A stretch of 64,000 nt of DNA from JAHDCJ01 sp039028895 (GCA_039028895.1 JBCCHF010000023.1:36095-100094), one strand, 5' to 3'. Numbered from the stretch's first letter, positions 52,514-62,261 are shown. Program-made: numbers and translations. Notes: generated by a model from the letters alone, not told the origin.

Positions 52514-53650
52514 TTATTTCAATTTTTCCTTAAGGGTCATTATTCGCTGATAAGCTTCCTGAATTCTTTTTTCTGATATTTTCCCGGATTCAACAAGGGC
52601 CTTGATGGTTTCAAATGCTTTTGGGATAATTTCGACATCATATTTCCCAGGAATGTTATTGGAAAAGATCAACATATCAGCTCCGGCATTAATACATTTT
52701 TCCAGTGCCACTTCCAATCCAAAGTGATCAGCAATTGCGCCCATCTGCATATCATCGGAGATAATGACTCCATCCCAATCCAATTGTTCGCGTAGGATGC
52801 CAGTCAGAATATTTTTAGACAAGGTAGCAGGATAAAGACTATCCAACTTTGAATGAAAGACGTGGGCCGTCATGATGGCATCCACATGCCCTGAACCAAT
52901 TAGTTGTCTGAAAGGCTTCAACTCTTTTTCCTGCCATGTATCAGTGACATCCGTAAATCCGAGGTGAGAATCTGCTGACGCACTGCCGTGTCCGGGAAAA
53001 TGCTTTAGACTGGTGAGCACATTATGCTTGCGATGTGCTTCCACCACAAGGCTTGCATGAAACGTTACTGAGTCTGGGTCAGCAGAAAAACTTCTTTCAA
53101 TTTTACCAATCGCAGGTGACAGCGGGTCAATATTGACATCCACAACAGGTGCGAAATTAAAGTTGATACCGTTTTCAGCTAGTTTTTTAGCGTTCACTTC
53201 TGACCAATAAGTCGTTGAATCAGAATCATTCAGTTCACCAAGGTACTGAGCAGATTTCCCTTTCGGAAAACCGTACCTGGATTTAAGGCGGGTGACTTTG
53301 CCACCTTCTTCATCAATTGCAATGATCATTGGCACTGCGCTGGCATCCTGGAGGGTATTAACCAGTTTTTTCAGTTGGACTGAAGATTCGATATTTCTTG
53401 GTCTTGATTTTGTTGGTACATCGTATTCATACAATACTACTCCTCCAAGGTGGTACCGCTTGATATCTTTGAGTATATGACTATGCGTACTGATCGTTGT
53501 GCCTCGGAACCCGGCTATCAGCATTTGTCCGACCATCTCATCAAGGGAAATTTTTTCACTTTCATATGGCGGGGTGGTCGGTTTCGAATTGCTAGCAATG
53601 CATCCCGTAAGGACAACTATAAAAACAACGATCAGTGGTCTCAACTTCAT
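52514..53650 (-). CDS. nagZ: NagZ-like GH3 beta-N-acetylhexosaminidase lipoprotein
   Basis: A 378-residue lipoprotein (lipobox LTGC, Cys17). It has a complete NagZ active site: KHFPGHGSASADSH for the His/Asp dyad and WDGVIISDDMQMG for the nucleophile Asp. It should remove GlcNAc from muropeptides or similar glycans, in the periplasm rather than the cytoplasm. It contrasts with the degenerate GH3 domain encoded at 8.5 kb. It starts 48 bases after the second membrane-protein gene and may be carried on the same transcript. Confidence 0.9.
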   Translation of the reverse strand: MKLRPLIVVFIVVLTGCIASNSKPTTPPYESEKISLDEMVGQMLIAGFRGTTISTHSHILKDIKRYHLGGVVLYEYDVPTKSRPRNIESSVQLKKLVNTLQDASAVPMIIAIDEEGGKVTRLKSRYGFPKGKSAQYLGELNDSDSTTYWSEVNAKKLAENGINFNFAPVVDVNIDPLSPAIGKIERSFSADPDSVTFHASLVVEAHRKHNVLTSLKHFPGHGSASADSHLGFTDVTDTWQEKELKPFRQLIGSGHVDAIMTAHVFHSKLDSLYPATLSKNILTGILREQLDWDGVIISDDMQMGAIADHFGLEVALEKCINAGADMLIFSNNIPGKYDVEIIPKAFETIKALVESGKISEKRIQEAYQRIMTLKEKLK

Positions 53651-53698
53651 TTTGTCGGGGTAATTTTATTTTCTCCCGTCAAAAATAGGAAACTGAAG

Positions 53699-54844
53699 TT
53701 ATACCTGTGGTCGAGAACGCAAATAAGTATTCAGGATTGCTGCCGTTGAAGTTAGAATAACAGAAAGGAATACCCCTAAAAGCAACACTTCCATCGATTT
53801 ATACAGACTGATATGTTCTGCAATTGAGAATAGCACAGTAAACGGTATAATCAACAATAATACCTGGCTTAACATTCTCCACCCAAGGCTGTTTCGTCGG
53901 TTGAACAAAAGGATAGTTGACCCAAGAATTGAGATTATCACAAAGTTTGAAACCAACGCTTCATATGAATCCACACCAAAGAAAAATGTAAGAAACACCG
54001 TTCCTATGACCGCAATAAATGACATCAGTAATGAAGTAAACACAGCATAAAATCCCACTGTTGACAGCAAAAGCAGTACTGGTGGAATTATGATGCAAAG
54101 CATCAAGGTAAACATAGCTGAAGTTTTCACCATGTCATGAAAGCGGGTACTACTATAGTCAATATACTCGAACGGATGAGCCAGATACTCGCGACTTTGT
54201 TCAATTGCTCTGATCTTCTTTTTTAGATGACGTGAATCACTATAAGTAAAAATATCCCCATCCAGGGGTACCGGAGCGTTCATTCTTTCCAGGACACTGG
54301 TAAATGAATCTGCCCATTCTTCTTCTGATCCGTAAAACCCAGTATCATGTAAAAAGGAAAATTTATTATTAAAGAATGCGCCATAACCATTTAAGTAATT
54401 ATACTTTTTTAGAAAAGCAATATCGCTTTCCCAGTTACTGGTCTGGGCAATCGTAGCCAACCGGGTCGTAATGCTCATATTTAATGTGAACACATTGGAA
54501 AACAGGGATCCGATACAAAAAATATAAACCAGAATCGTAGCTAGAGTATGCTTGAATTCGCCACTTTTTAGCTTGAACTTAAATTGGGTATACCCCCAAT
54601 ACAAAAAGCAAAAGCCGAAAAACACGGCCAGGACGGAATAGATGACTTCCACCTGGTTAATGGTCACTGCATTATTTGACCTGATCAAAAGAAATGGTAA
54701 TATAACAGCAGCAATATTGCCCAAAACAAAAGAGTAATAGAAAAAATAATGCGCTCTTGTACGCCAAAACTCTGGGTGGTCGACCAACAGTTTGTGGTCA
54801 AGATTTTTCATGAAACCCGGATTAATTATCGTATTCAAATTCAT
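53699..54844 (-). CDS. Multi-pass membrane protein B of the EAD-linked ABC operon
   Basis: A 381-residue protein with an N-terminal motif DHKLLVDHPEFWRTRAHY, three membrane helices (about 33-52, 66-86, 100-121), a soluble loop of about 120 residues (122-240) and five to six more helices to the C-terminus. The neighbour upstream has the same motif (consensus DHxLLxxxPxxWRTRxHY) and layout, so the two are paralogues. Position after an ABC ATPase gene suggests a permease-like subunit pair. I do not recognise the family. Confidence 0.72.
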   Translation of the reverse strand: MNLNTIINPGFMKNLDHKLLVDHPEFWRTRAHYFFYYSFVLGNIAAVILPFLLIRSNNAVTINQVEVIYSVLAVFFGFCFLYWGYTQFKFKLKSGEFKHTLATILVYIFCIGSLFSNVFTLNMSITTRLATIAQTSNWESDIAFLKKYNYLNGYGAFFNNKFSFLHDTGFYGSEEEWADSFTSVLERMNAPVPLDGDIFTYSDSRHLKKKIRAIEQSREYLAHPFEYIDYSSTRFHDMVKTSAMFTLMLCIIIPPVLLLLSTVGFYAVFTSLLMSFIAVIGTVFLTFFFGVDSYEALVSNFVIISILGSTILLFNRRNSLGWRMLSQVLLLIIPFTVLFSIAEHISLYKSMEVLLLGVFLSVILTSTAAILNTYLRSRPQV

Positions 54845-54855
54845 AGCAATCTGGT

Positions 54856-56058
54856 TTAAAGAAGATTTGATCCTGTTTTGGGTTCCATTATTCTTCCCTG
54901 GATGATCTTGCCCAGTCCGGTTAAAAACACTAATGATATGCCCGCTGCCATGTATGCATCTCCAAGTATGGTATCAAAATTTACATCCCAATAATACCCA
55001 ACAGATACCATAATGGGAAGGGTCACGAAAACCAGTCCAAGTCCAAGACGAGCCCAGAACGAATTTTTGCCATAAACCATGATTACAGCGAATGTACCCA
55101 CAAAGAGTACAGCCAGGATTGACGGGAAATCGAGATTAAAGCGTTCGACTAGCAATCCTAATCCAACCAGGAAGCCAAACTCAATAGCACCAATCATCAA
55201 GAGCACCTTGAAGGAGATCAAAGATGCAAGAAACAATAGTCCTGGAATAAAAGCCAGTAGCACCCCTGTTGTGAAAGCATGTTCGCTAAATCGGTAAGAC
55301 TGTTCGTAAGCTGAGTGGTAATAGTGATCGTAATAAGCATCAGTGTCGAAAGCTTTATTATTAAGTGCCCTTTTACCCAAATAGTTCTTGGCCGATTCTA
55401 TGGATATAAAAATTGAATTCAATTCGTAAGAATGTAGACGGATCTCTCCAAGTTCACTTAATGTACTTGGGTAGATATCATATTTTTCCACCCCATATTT
55501 TTCGGCAACAGCCATATATGGTGCAATGATTTCCTGATCAAGTTGAGCAACGTCATAGATTTCATCCACGTGATCATGCAAAATCTGATGCTGATAACTT
55601 TGCAAAACCGAGTTGGCCCTTATCGTTTGCCAGTCCTTTTGAAATTCTGTGTTAGAGACAACGTTTGCAGTTTTATAAATAAGCACATGCTGAAATGTCC
55701 AGACATTAGTGGAGAGGCACACCAGACTAAAAGCATATAAAAGCAAGGTCTTGAAGATATCAATCATCCTCGTAGAACGCAGTGGATACCTTACCTGGCT
55801 ATAAGTCCAGAAAATAGCAACAAAGCCCATTAGTATCATTGAAATGACATAGGTCATATCAAAGTTGGATATGCGCATAACGTTATCCAATTTAACAGGA
55901 GTGGCTACCGCAGCGGTGAAAGCGATAAAGTTACCAACAACCAGGCTGTAAAAGAGGAAGTAATGCACCCTCGTACGCCAAATTACAGGATTGTTGATCA
56001 ATAAATAATGATCAATTTTTTTAAGAAAAGCCGGTTGTATTTTATTGATTACTGACAT
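54856..56058 (-). CDS. Multi-pass membrane protein A of the EAD-linked ABC operon
   Basis: A 400-residue paralogue of the next gene: DHYLLINNPVIWRTRVHY at about residues 15-32, three helices (about 32-55, 68-88, 105-125), a soluble loop of about 130 residues rich in Tyr and His, and five to six helices at the end. I start it at the ATG at 56056-56058 rather than the GTG one codon earlier. It follows the ABC ATPase gene by 18 bases and precedes its paralogue by 11, as expected for two half-permeases. Confidence 0.72.
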   Translation of the reverse strand: MSVINKIQPAFLKKIDHYLLINNPVIWRTRVHYFLFYSLVVGNFIAFTAAVATPVKLDNVMRISNFDMTYVISMILMGFVAIFWTYSQVRYPLRSTRMIDIFKTLLLYAFSLVCLSTNVWTFQHVLIYKTANVVSNTEFQKDWQTIRANSVLQSYQHQILHDHVDEIYDVAQLDQEIIAPYMAVAEKYGVEKYDIYPSTLSELGEIRLHSYELNSIFISIESAKNYLGKRALNNKAFDTDAYYDHYYHSAYEQSYRFSEHAFTTGVLLAFIPGLLFLASLISFKVLLMIGAIEFGFLVGLGLLVERFNLDFPSILAVLFVGTFAVIMVYGKNSFWARLGLGLVFVTLPIMVSVGYYWDVNFDTILGDAYMAAGISLVFLTGLGKIIQGRIMEPKTGSNLL

Positions 56059-56076
56059 CACTACACTAATTTCTGG

Positions 56077-57300
56077 TTACACAAATAATTTTTTGGTGGA
56101 TTGGCTGATATTCCGGAAATATTCAATATTCACATTTTCTTCAAGTAATTTTTTCAATAGTTGATCATGTGTAACGCTCAATGGGGTCCTGATTACAAAG
56201 GCCAAACCCGTGTTTTCGATACCATAATAAGATAACCCCTTTAATTTTTTCTCTAGTTCTTCCTGTGTTAATCCACATCCAAATTCATAGGTATTTTCTT
56301 CTCTTTCATTGCCCAAGTCATCGACTCTACCATTGAACACCATATTACCATTCCTCAGGAAAATAATATTGTCGGATACAGATTCTATCTCATGCAAATG
56401 CTGCGAACTGATTACGATGGAAAGCGGATAACGGTATCCATTTGCCAGGTCTCTCAGGTCATTAAGAATAACCAGTTGTGCTTTGATATCCAGATTAGCC
56501 AGTGGCTCGTCAATTACCAATAACTTTGGCTTCCATACAAGGGCTCGCGCAAGGGCAAAGCGCAATTTGTATCCACCCGACAACTGTCCCCAAGTTTTAT
56601 CCTGATGTTCTTCCAGGCCAAGACGATGGATGATATAGTCTACTTCGTCATCATTCTTTTGACCATAAACACTATGAACCGAAAGTTCATAATGCAGGTT
56701 ATTGCGAACCGAGCCAAACCATCTGTCAAGGTCTTGGGGAATGAACGCGATATGTTTTTTGATATTCGTCCAGTCTTCTGGAAAGATGCCTGCCTTTTCC
56801 CGAATATACGGATAGTCAATCGTCCCTGCATCCAGGGCCAAATCACCAATGATCAGGCGGAATAAGGTTGTTTTACCATTACCGTTCTCCCCAACGACAC
56901 CTGTAATCTCTCCAAGTCTGAAGCTTACATCAATATCACGTAAAGCAAATCCATTTCTCTTAAACGCTTTATTGAGCCCTGTTCCTTTACAGACAATATC
57001 GTTTTGTCTGACGGGTAGATGTCTTTTTTTCCTTACGGGAAGACTAGCTCCAGCATTGGCCGTTTGGTCATTTTGGATCGCTGCTGCTGAAATCTTATCT
57101 ACAAGGCTGATCATGTCGTTGACGATAGGTTCTTGTCCACCATTTCCTGCATTTTCCGAAAGGTTCATTTTCAGAATAAGCGCTTGGTGTACCAACTTAT
57201 TGTCCAGGGCATGTTCCATGGCAAATTCTACCAGGTGACCTGCCGCATTTATCGGATCATTGCGCAAAGCAGTTTTAATTTCGTCAGCTAGGAATTTCAT
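56077..57300 (-). CDS. ABC ATPase with N-terminal EAD11-like helical domain
   Basis: A 407-residue protein. Residues 1-72 form a small helical domain similar to the product of the preceding gene (DNKLVHQALILKMNLSEN..., ending LVDKI). Residues 104-340 are a complete ABC ATPase: Walker A GENGNGKT (137-144), Q-loop FIPQDLDRW, signature LSGGYKLRFALARAL, Walker B LLVIDEPLANLD and switch His in SSQHLHEIE. A C-terminal tail of about 65 residues follows. ABC ATPases rarely carry such an N-terminal domain. It presumably powers the two membrane proteins that follow; substrate unknown. Confidence 0.85.
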   Translation of the reverse strand: MKFLADEIKTALRNDPINAAGHLVEFAMEHALDNKLVHQALILKMNLSENAGNGGQEPIVNDMISLVDKISAAAIQNDQTANAGASLPVRKKRHLPVRQNDIVCKGTGLNKAFKRNGFALRDIDVSFRLGEITGVVGENGNGKTTLFRLIIGDLALDAGTIDYPYIREKAGIFPEDWTNIKKHIAFIPQDLDRWFGSVRNNLHYELSVHSVYGQKNDDEVDYIIHRLGLEEHQDKTWGQLSGGYKLRFALARALVWKPKLLVIDEPLANLDIKAQLVILNDLRDLANGYRYPLSIVISSQHLHEIESVSDNIIFLRNGNMVFNGRVDDLGNEREENTYEFGCGLTQEELEKKLKGLSYYGIENTGLAFVIRTPLSVTHDQLLKKLLEENVNIEYFRNISQSTKKLFV

Positions 57301-57388
57301 GTAGCGTTAATTATTGATTGACGGAACGAAGACTCACAACAATAGATGCCATGAACTCTGATTTTGGTGTAACACCTTTTACCGCGGT

Positions 57389-57670
57389 TTAAAAGGTGCT
57401 TTCGATAGAATCTAAATGTTCCAAAAGCTTTATGACCAGGGTATTTCTTTCACTTCTGAAACTATCACCTTGGCCATTTGATCTGCCTTCTTGTGATAGT
57501 AACACATTATAATCTATATTCAGTTCAATCAGACTTTGCAAAATTAAATTATCATGGCAAAAGTCTGAAGCGTAGTCCATCGACCGTTTAATTGCTTTCT
57601 TGATATTGCCGGCAGCAACAAGCAGTTGGATTTCCTCCTTCCTCTTCCGGATCTTGTTTTGGATTTCCAT
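57389..57670 (-). CDS. Stand-alone EAD11-like helical domain protein
   Basis: A 93-residue, all-helical acidic/basic protein. The pattern xxLVAAGNIKKAIKRSMDYA...DNLILQSLIELNIDYN...SERNTLVIKLLEHLDSIE follows the effector-associated domain 11 (EAD11) profile as I remember it, with the closing RNxLxxxLLxxLD helix. The N-terminal domain of the ABC ATPase encoded next has the same order of helices. EADs are homotypic death-like adaptors that link sensors to effectors in bacterial conflict systems. A free copy beside a fused copy would let the two proteins bind each other. Assignment is by pattern and needs a profile search. Confidence 0.55.
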   Translation of the reverse strand: MEIQNKIRKRKEEIQLLVAAGNIKKAIKRSMDYASDFCHDNLILQSLIELNIDYNVLLSQEGRSNGQGDSFRSERNTLVIKLLEHLDSIESTF

Positions 57671-57814
57671 AGATTAAGAAAAAACAGATGATCTGTTTTG
57701 ATTTTTAAAGTTAACAAATGCCATAGTCAAAAGCCATAGTTCCAAAGTTAATGATCTCTTAAATCTTCTTATCTTGCGCCAATTTCAAAATTCAAAACGG
57801 CAGTCGACAAAAGT

Positions 57815-58855
57815 ATGATCTACAAATACCTGCTAAAACCAATTTTCTTTCTCTTCCCGCCTGAAAAAGCACACTATTTAACCATTTTTATTTTCAAAAC
57901 GGCATTGACCATACCTGGAGTAAGGCAAATCATCAGGAAGCTGTACACTTATAAACATCCATCGCTGGAACGCGAAGTGTTTGGATTGAAGTTTTCAAAC
58001 CCGGTCGGACTAGCCGCTGGTTTCGATAAAGATGGCAAATACTTTGCCACAATGGCGAATCTGGGATTTGGATTTATTGAGATAGGAACGGTTACCCCAA
58101 AGGGACAAGCCGGGAATCCGCAACCTCGGCTGTTCAGGTTACCAGCAGACGAGGCTTTGATCAATCGCATGGGATTTAATAATGAAGGTGTTGAAGCCCT
58201 GGTCAGCAGGTTAAAAAAAGGTAAGCCGGAAGGGGTAATTATTGGAGGCAATATTGGTAAAAACAAGGTTACCCCAAATGAAAATGCCCACGAAGACTAC
58301 AGGATCTGTTTTGAAGCACTCTTCCCACATGTGCACTACTTCGTGGTTAACGTCAGTTCACCCAATACTCCTGGCTTGCGCGAATTACAGGAGAAAGAAC
58401 CCTTGACCAAATTATTAAGTTTATTAAAAAAACTAAACGCTGAAAAGGACAATCCAAAACCCATCTTACTAAAAATCGCTCCCGATTTAACCAATGAACA
58501 ACTTGACGATATCATAGACATCGTTCAGTCAACAGGTATTGATGGCATCATTGGGACAAATACTACTATTTCAAGAAAAGGTCTTGCCACGAATAAGAAA
58601 ACCATAGAAAGCATTGGAAACGGAGGACTTAGCGGCGTCCCCGTAAGGGCAAGATCAACCGCAGTAATCAAATATCTTTCAGAAAAATCAGGTGGTAATA
58701 TTCCAATCGTAGCTGTAGGTGGAATCGCTTCAGCAAAAGACGCCTTGGAAAAACTAGAGGCTGGTGCTTCTTTAGTGCAAGTATACACTGGATTAATCTA
58801 CGCAGGTCCAAGCCTGATCAAATCCATCAACAAGGCACTGGTCCAAAAGAATTAA
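57815..58855 (+). CDS. pyrD: Quinone-dependent dihydroorotate dehydrogenase (class 2)
   Basis: A 346-residue class 2 enzyme with the N-terminal membrane-associating helix (LLKPIFFLFPPEKAHYLTIF), FMN-site motif NPVGLAAGFDKDGK, the catalytic-Ser segment VNVSSPNTPGLRELQ, NTTISRKG and VAVGGIASAKDALEKLEAGASLVQVYTGLIY. It oxidises dihydroorotate to orotate with quinone in pyrimidine synthesis. Single gene, divergent from the EAD operon. Confidence 0.96.
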   Translation: MIYKYLLKPIFFLFPPEKAHYLTIFIFKTALTIPGVRQIIRKLYTYKHPSLEREVFGLKFSNPVGLAAGFDKDGKYFATMANLGFGFIEIGTVTPKGQAGNPQPRLFRLPADEALINRMGFNNEGVEALVSRLKKGKPEGVIIGGNIGKNKVTPNENAHEDYRICFEALFPHVHYFVVNVSSPNTPGLRELQEKEPLTKLLSLLKKLNAEKDNPKPILLKIAPDLTNEQLDDIIDIVQSTGIDGIIGTNTTISRKGLATNKKTIESIGNGGLSGVPVRARSTAVIKYLSEKSGGNIPIVAVGGIASAKDALEKLEAGASLVQVYTGLIYAGPSLIKSINKALVQKN

Positions 58856-58953
58856 AAGGTATTTCTATAAATATGAATAAGTCCCTCAAACCAGAATCGT
58901 CTCCATCTATTAATAATAACCTTTGCGGTTTCGCGTCTCCGCGTTAAACACGT

Positions 58954-59820
58954 TTAATCTTTAATCACCTTAAGGCTCATATCAAGACTCTGAGGAGAAT
59001 GGGTCAACGCCCCAATAGAAATAAAGTCAACACCCGTATTAGCATGCGTCCCTACAGTCTGGATATTTACACCACCTGAGGCTTCAGTCTCGAAACGGCC
59101 ATCAATAATCTCAACTGCTAACTTCTGAATAGGAATATCAAAGTTATCAAGCATTATTCGTGATACATTGCCTACTTCAAGAACCTCGTTCAGTTCTTCC
59201 AGATTTCTGACTTCAATGGTAATGCCAAGATCAAGGTTGTTTTCTTTCAGGTAGGCATTAGTGCGATTGATCGCTTCAGTAATACTCCCACAAGCATCGA
59301 TATGATTGTCTTTGATCATAATCCAGTCGTAAAGACCATGTCGGTAATTGGTTCCGCCACCGATTTTAACAGCCCATTTCTCAAGGAATCGGATTAGCGG
59401 TGTAGTCTTCCTTGTATCGAGAAGCTTGACAGGCAGTCCTTCCACTTCGGAAACAAACCGATCGGTCATCGTGGCGATTCCACTCATGCGCTGCATGGAG
59501 TTAAGGATCAATCTTTCCGCTTTAAGGAGAGCCTGACTGTTACACTCAACAAAAAAGGCTTCATCGCCATGTGAAACGGTTTGACCATCTTTTATCCGAA
59601 TGTCGATGGTACAATCCGGATCGACATACTTAAATATCATTTCTGCCAGTTCAATTCCGGCAATTATTCCGTGGTCTTTTACAAGTAGTCTGGCTTTGCT
59701 TCGGGCATCTGCGGGAATGCAGGCAAGGGAGGTATGATCTCCATCTTGTACATCTTCGTGGAGGCCTTGCTTTATAAAATCGAGGATTTGTTGTTTGCCA
59801 ATTTGAAATTGATCCATCAT
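58954..59820 (-). CDS. nadC: Nicotinate-nucleotide pyrophosphorylase (carboxylating)
   Basis: A 288-residue enzyme with the family's LHEDVQDGDHTS, LNSMQRMSGIATMTDRF, DTRKTTPLIRFLEKWAVKIGGGTNYRHGLYD and MLDNFD. It converts quinolinate and PRPP to nicotinate mononucleotide in NAD synthesis. Length is usual. Single gene, convergent with pyrD; the spacer between them (58856-58953) contains a GCGG/CCGC-bearing CTTTGCGGTTTCGCGTCTCCGC stretch in part, resembling dispersed intergenic repeats of this phylum. Confidence 0.95.
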   Translation of the reverse strand: MMDQFQIGKQQILDFIKQGLHEDVQDGDHTSLACIPADARSKARLLVKDHGIIAGIELAEMIFKYVDPDCTIDIRIKDGQTVSHGDEAFFVECNSQALLKAERLILNSMQRMSGIATMTDRFVSEVEGLPVKLLDTRKTTPLIRFLEKWAVKIGGGTNYRHGLYDWIMIKDNHIDACGSITEAINRTNAYLKENNLDLGITIEVRNLEELNEVLEVGNVSRIMLDNFDIPIQKLAVEIIDGRFETEASGGVNIQTVGTHANTGVDFISIGALTHSPQSLDMSLKVIKD

Positions 59821-59929
59821 TTATCTTTTTGCTAAATTCTAAACGCCTGCAAAAGTACGGTTTTTATAAGGATCATTCAACGAAGATCTGATTTTTGATC
59901 AATGCAACAACTGAGAAGGGTATAAAAGA

Positions 59930-59955
59930 AAAAAGCGCCCCGAGGGACGCTTTTT
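59930..59955 (-). terminator. Rho-independent terminator after the DUF4783 gene
   Basis: AAAAAGCG-C-CCC and GGG-A-CGCTTTTT form a hairpin with one mismatch and A/T tails on both sides, 29 bases past the DUF4783 stop on the minus strand. Confidence 0.7.
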
Positions 59956-59983
59956 CCATTATTTCACACAGTTCAAAACCTTT

Positions 59984-60364
59984 TTATCCTTTTTCAATTC
60001 CGATTTCCTGTATCAGGAATTCACCATTTACTTCTTTAATGTAGTAGGTAACCCTGAACTTATCGGCTCCACATTCCATTTTTCCAATACAATAGTGAAG
60101 ACTTTTGTTATTCGTTCCCTGGTGTACAAGGCTAAATGACTTGGGGGCGTGCTCCACAAAGAACTGCTTCAGTATTTGAGCAGCCTGAACTTTGCGATAA
60201 ACCCCTTCTTCACCAAGGATTCCAACTTCAACAGTATTGTCCATATACTTGGCAAGGGTGGCAACATCTCCCGAATTCAGCGCTCTGGTAATTGCTGAAA
60301 AATCCGGGGCTGCAGTCAAGGCAACCATAGGAGTAAGCATTAAAACGAACAATAAATTTTTCAT
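59984..60364 (-). CDS. Small exported DUF4783 protein
   Basis: A 126-residue protein with signal peptide (MKNLLFVLMLTPMVALTAA) and an NTF2-like body: ITRALNSGDVATLAKYMDNTVEVGILGEEGVYRK, AQILKQFF and CIGKMECGADKFRVTYYIKE. This is the DUF4783 pattern, abundant in Bacteroidota and of unknown function. Single gene with its own terminator. Confidence 0.85.
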   Translation of the reverse strand: MKNLLFVLMLTPMVALTAAPDFSAITRALNSGDVATLAKYMDNTVEVGILGEEGVYRKVQAAQILKQFFVEHAPKSFSLVHQGTNNKSLHYCIGKMECGADKFRVTYYIKEVNGEFLIQEIGIEKG

Positions 60365-60707
60365 GGTTTAATGGTTTTTATTCATTTCTAGGCTAATACT
60401 ATGCCAAAAAACGTAATTGACAACAAATATCACTCATAAATGTATCACTATCAATTACTTAATAATTCGACAAAAAGGTCGTTTCGTGGAGGATCTAGGG
60501 GGAAGTTTATAGTACATAGGACGGATTACGGCCTATTTTGGTTGTCTGTTTTTTGTCCTTGTAATGTCACTTTTAACAATAAATCAACACTGGGGTATGC
60601 TTTTCAAATGTAACAAAAAATTAGCGGGAAAAACAAAGTTTTAACAAACACCTAAATAATCTTTGGATCATAGAGAAGTTAATGCCCAATAAGTTATTTT
60701 TGCTGAC
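60365..60707. other. 343-base divergent spacer with no identified element
   Basis: A/T-rich region between the divergent DUF4783 and gpmI genes. It contains TAATCTTTGG at about 60656-60665, a loose -7-like box for gpmI, but I see no convincing riboswitch, repeat or RNA gene. An additional regulatory RNA cannot be excluded. Confidence 0.4.
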
Positions 60708-62261
60708 ATGGCAGTATTTGACAGATTTTTACTGGTAATTCTTGATGGCTGGGGTCATGGTCAAGATCCCAAAGTTAGTGCTCTGGCACAAGCAAAAACG
60801 CCTTTTGTAGACAGTTTATATAAAAATTACCCCAATTCTGAATTAGTAACCTACGGACGCCAGGTCGGATTACCTGAAGGTCAGATGGGTAACTCTGAAG
60901 TTGGTCATTTGAATATTGGAGCCGGTCGGGTGGTCTATCAGGAATTAGCAAGAATTAACAAATCTATCGAGGATGGCGAACTACAGCGACACCCTATTTT
61001 GCTTGAAAAACTAAAATCGGCAAGGGACAATGGTAATGCTGTGCATTTCATGGGATTGGTGTCAGATGGGGGTGTTCATTCTCACATCTCCCATATTAAA
61101 GCACTTTGTGATATAGCTGAGGATCATGGACCAAATGAGATATTTGTTCATGCATTCCTGGATGGCAGGGATACAGATCCTAATGGCGGTGAAAACTACA
61201 TTTCTGATTTACAAAATCACCTTACCGGGAAAAAGGCCAAAATCGCCAGTTTGATCGGTCGGTATTATGCCATGGATCGCTACAAAAGGTGGGAGAGAAT
61301 AAAACTTGCATACGACCTCCTGGTTGAAGGAAAAGGTGCTGCCTCAACTAATCCTGTTGATGCAATAAAAGCTTCTTACAACGCTGATTTAACAGATGAA
61401 TTCATGTTGCCTGTGGCAATGGTTGACACTAGTGGTAATGTCATTGGTCAGATAAAAGAAAATGATCTTGTTATATGTTTTAACTTCAGAACTGACCGTT
61501 GCCGGGAAATTACGCAAGTTTTAACACAAAGAGATATGCCAGAAGCCGACATGAAGACTATCCCGCTCCAATATGTTACCATGACAAATTATGATAAGAC
61601 CTATGAAAATATTCAGGTTTTATTCGAGAAAGAAGACTTAAAACGTACAATTGGAGAAGTTTTATCCAATGCCGGCAAATCACAATTACGTTTAGCAGAA
61701 ACAGAAAAATACCCACATGTCACTTACTTTCTTTCAGGTGGAAGAGAAGCCGAGTTTGAAGGTGAAAAAAGGATTGTTATTCAAAGTCCAAAGGTCGCCA
61801 CTTATGATTTAAAGCCAGAAATGAGTGCCTTGGAAGTGACATTGGCAGTGCTAGCTGAAATTGACGACAATCAACCGGATTTCATTTGCCTGAATTATGC
61901 AAATACCGACATGGTAGGTCATACTGGTGTTTTTGAAGCAGCAGTTAAGGCGGCTGAAACAGTTGATAATTGTGTTGAGCAATTAGTTGCAAAAGCTTTA
62001 GACCACAATTATGGGATCATAATCATTGCCGACCATGGCAATTCAGATACTATGGTTAATCCGGATGGTTCACCGCATACTGCTCATACCACAAACCCGG
62101 TACCCTGCTTTTTCATTGCAAATGATGTGGACAGTACTAGCCTTGCAAATGGGAAACTGGCTGATATAGCTCCTACCATATTAACTTGTATGGGAATTGA
62201 AATTCCGGAAGAAATGAACGGTTCAATTTTGATTAAACCAGTTGAAGAAGCATCTGTTTGA
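60708..62261 (+). CDS. gpmI: 2,3-bisphosphoglycerate-independent phosphoglycerate mutase
   Basis: A 517-residue manganese-dependent mutase with ILDGWGHG (metal ligand Asp13), GNSEVGHLNIGAGR (phospho-acceptor Ser63), DGRDT near 155, NFRTDR and the distal metal site ADHGN and HT. It interconverts 3- and 2-phosphoglycerate in glycolysis and gluconeogenesis. The lipoprotein gene that follows starts 5 bases after its stop codon, so the two are probably co-transcribed. Confidence 0.96.
   Translation: MAVFDRFLLVILDGWGHGQDPKVSALAQAKTPFVDSLYKNYPNSELVTYGRQVGLPEGQMGNSEVGHLNIGAGRVVYQELARINKSIEDGELQRHPILLEKLKSARDNGNAVHFMGLVSDGGVHSHISHIKALCDIAEDHGPNEIFVHAFLDGRDTDPNGGENYISDLQNHLTGKKAKIASLIGRYYAMDRYKRWERIKLAYDLLVEGKGAASTNPVDAIKASYNADLTDEFMLPVAMVDTSGNVIGQIKENDLVICFNFRTDRCREITQVLTQRDMPEADMKTIPLQYVTMTNYDKTYENIQVLFEKEDLKRTIGEVLSNAGKSQLRLAETEKYPHVTYFLSGGREAEFEGEKRIVIQSPKVATYDLKPEMSALEVTLAVLAEIDDNQPDFICLNYANTDMVGHTGVFEAAVKAAETVDNCVEQLVAKALDHNYGIIIIADHGNSDTMVNPDGSPHTAHTTNPVPCFFIANDVDSTSLANGKLADIAPTILTCMGIEIPEEMNGSILIKPVEEASV

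Noticed and set aside
60365..60707. Long spacer before gpmI considered as a riboswitch leader
   Set aside because: No conserved core of a known riboswitch or a leader hairpin with terminator could be seen.
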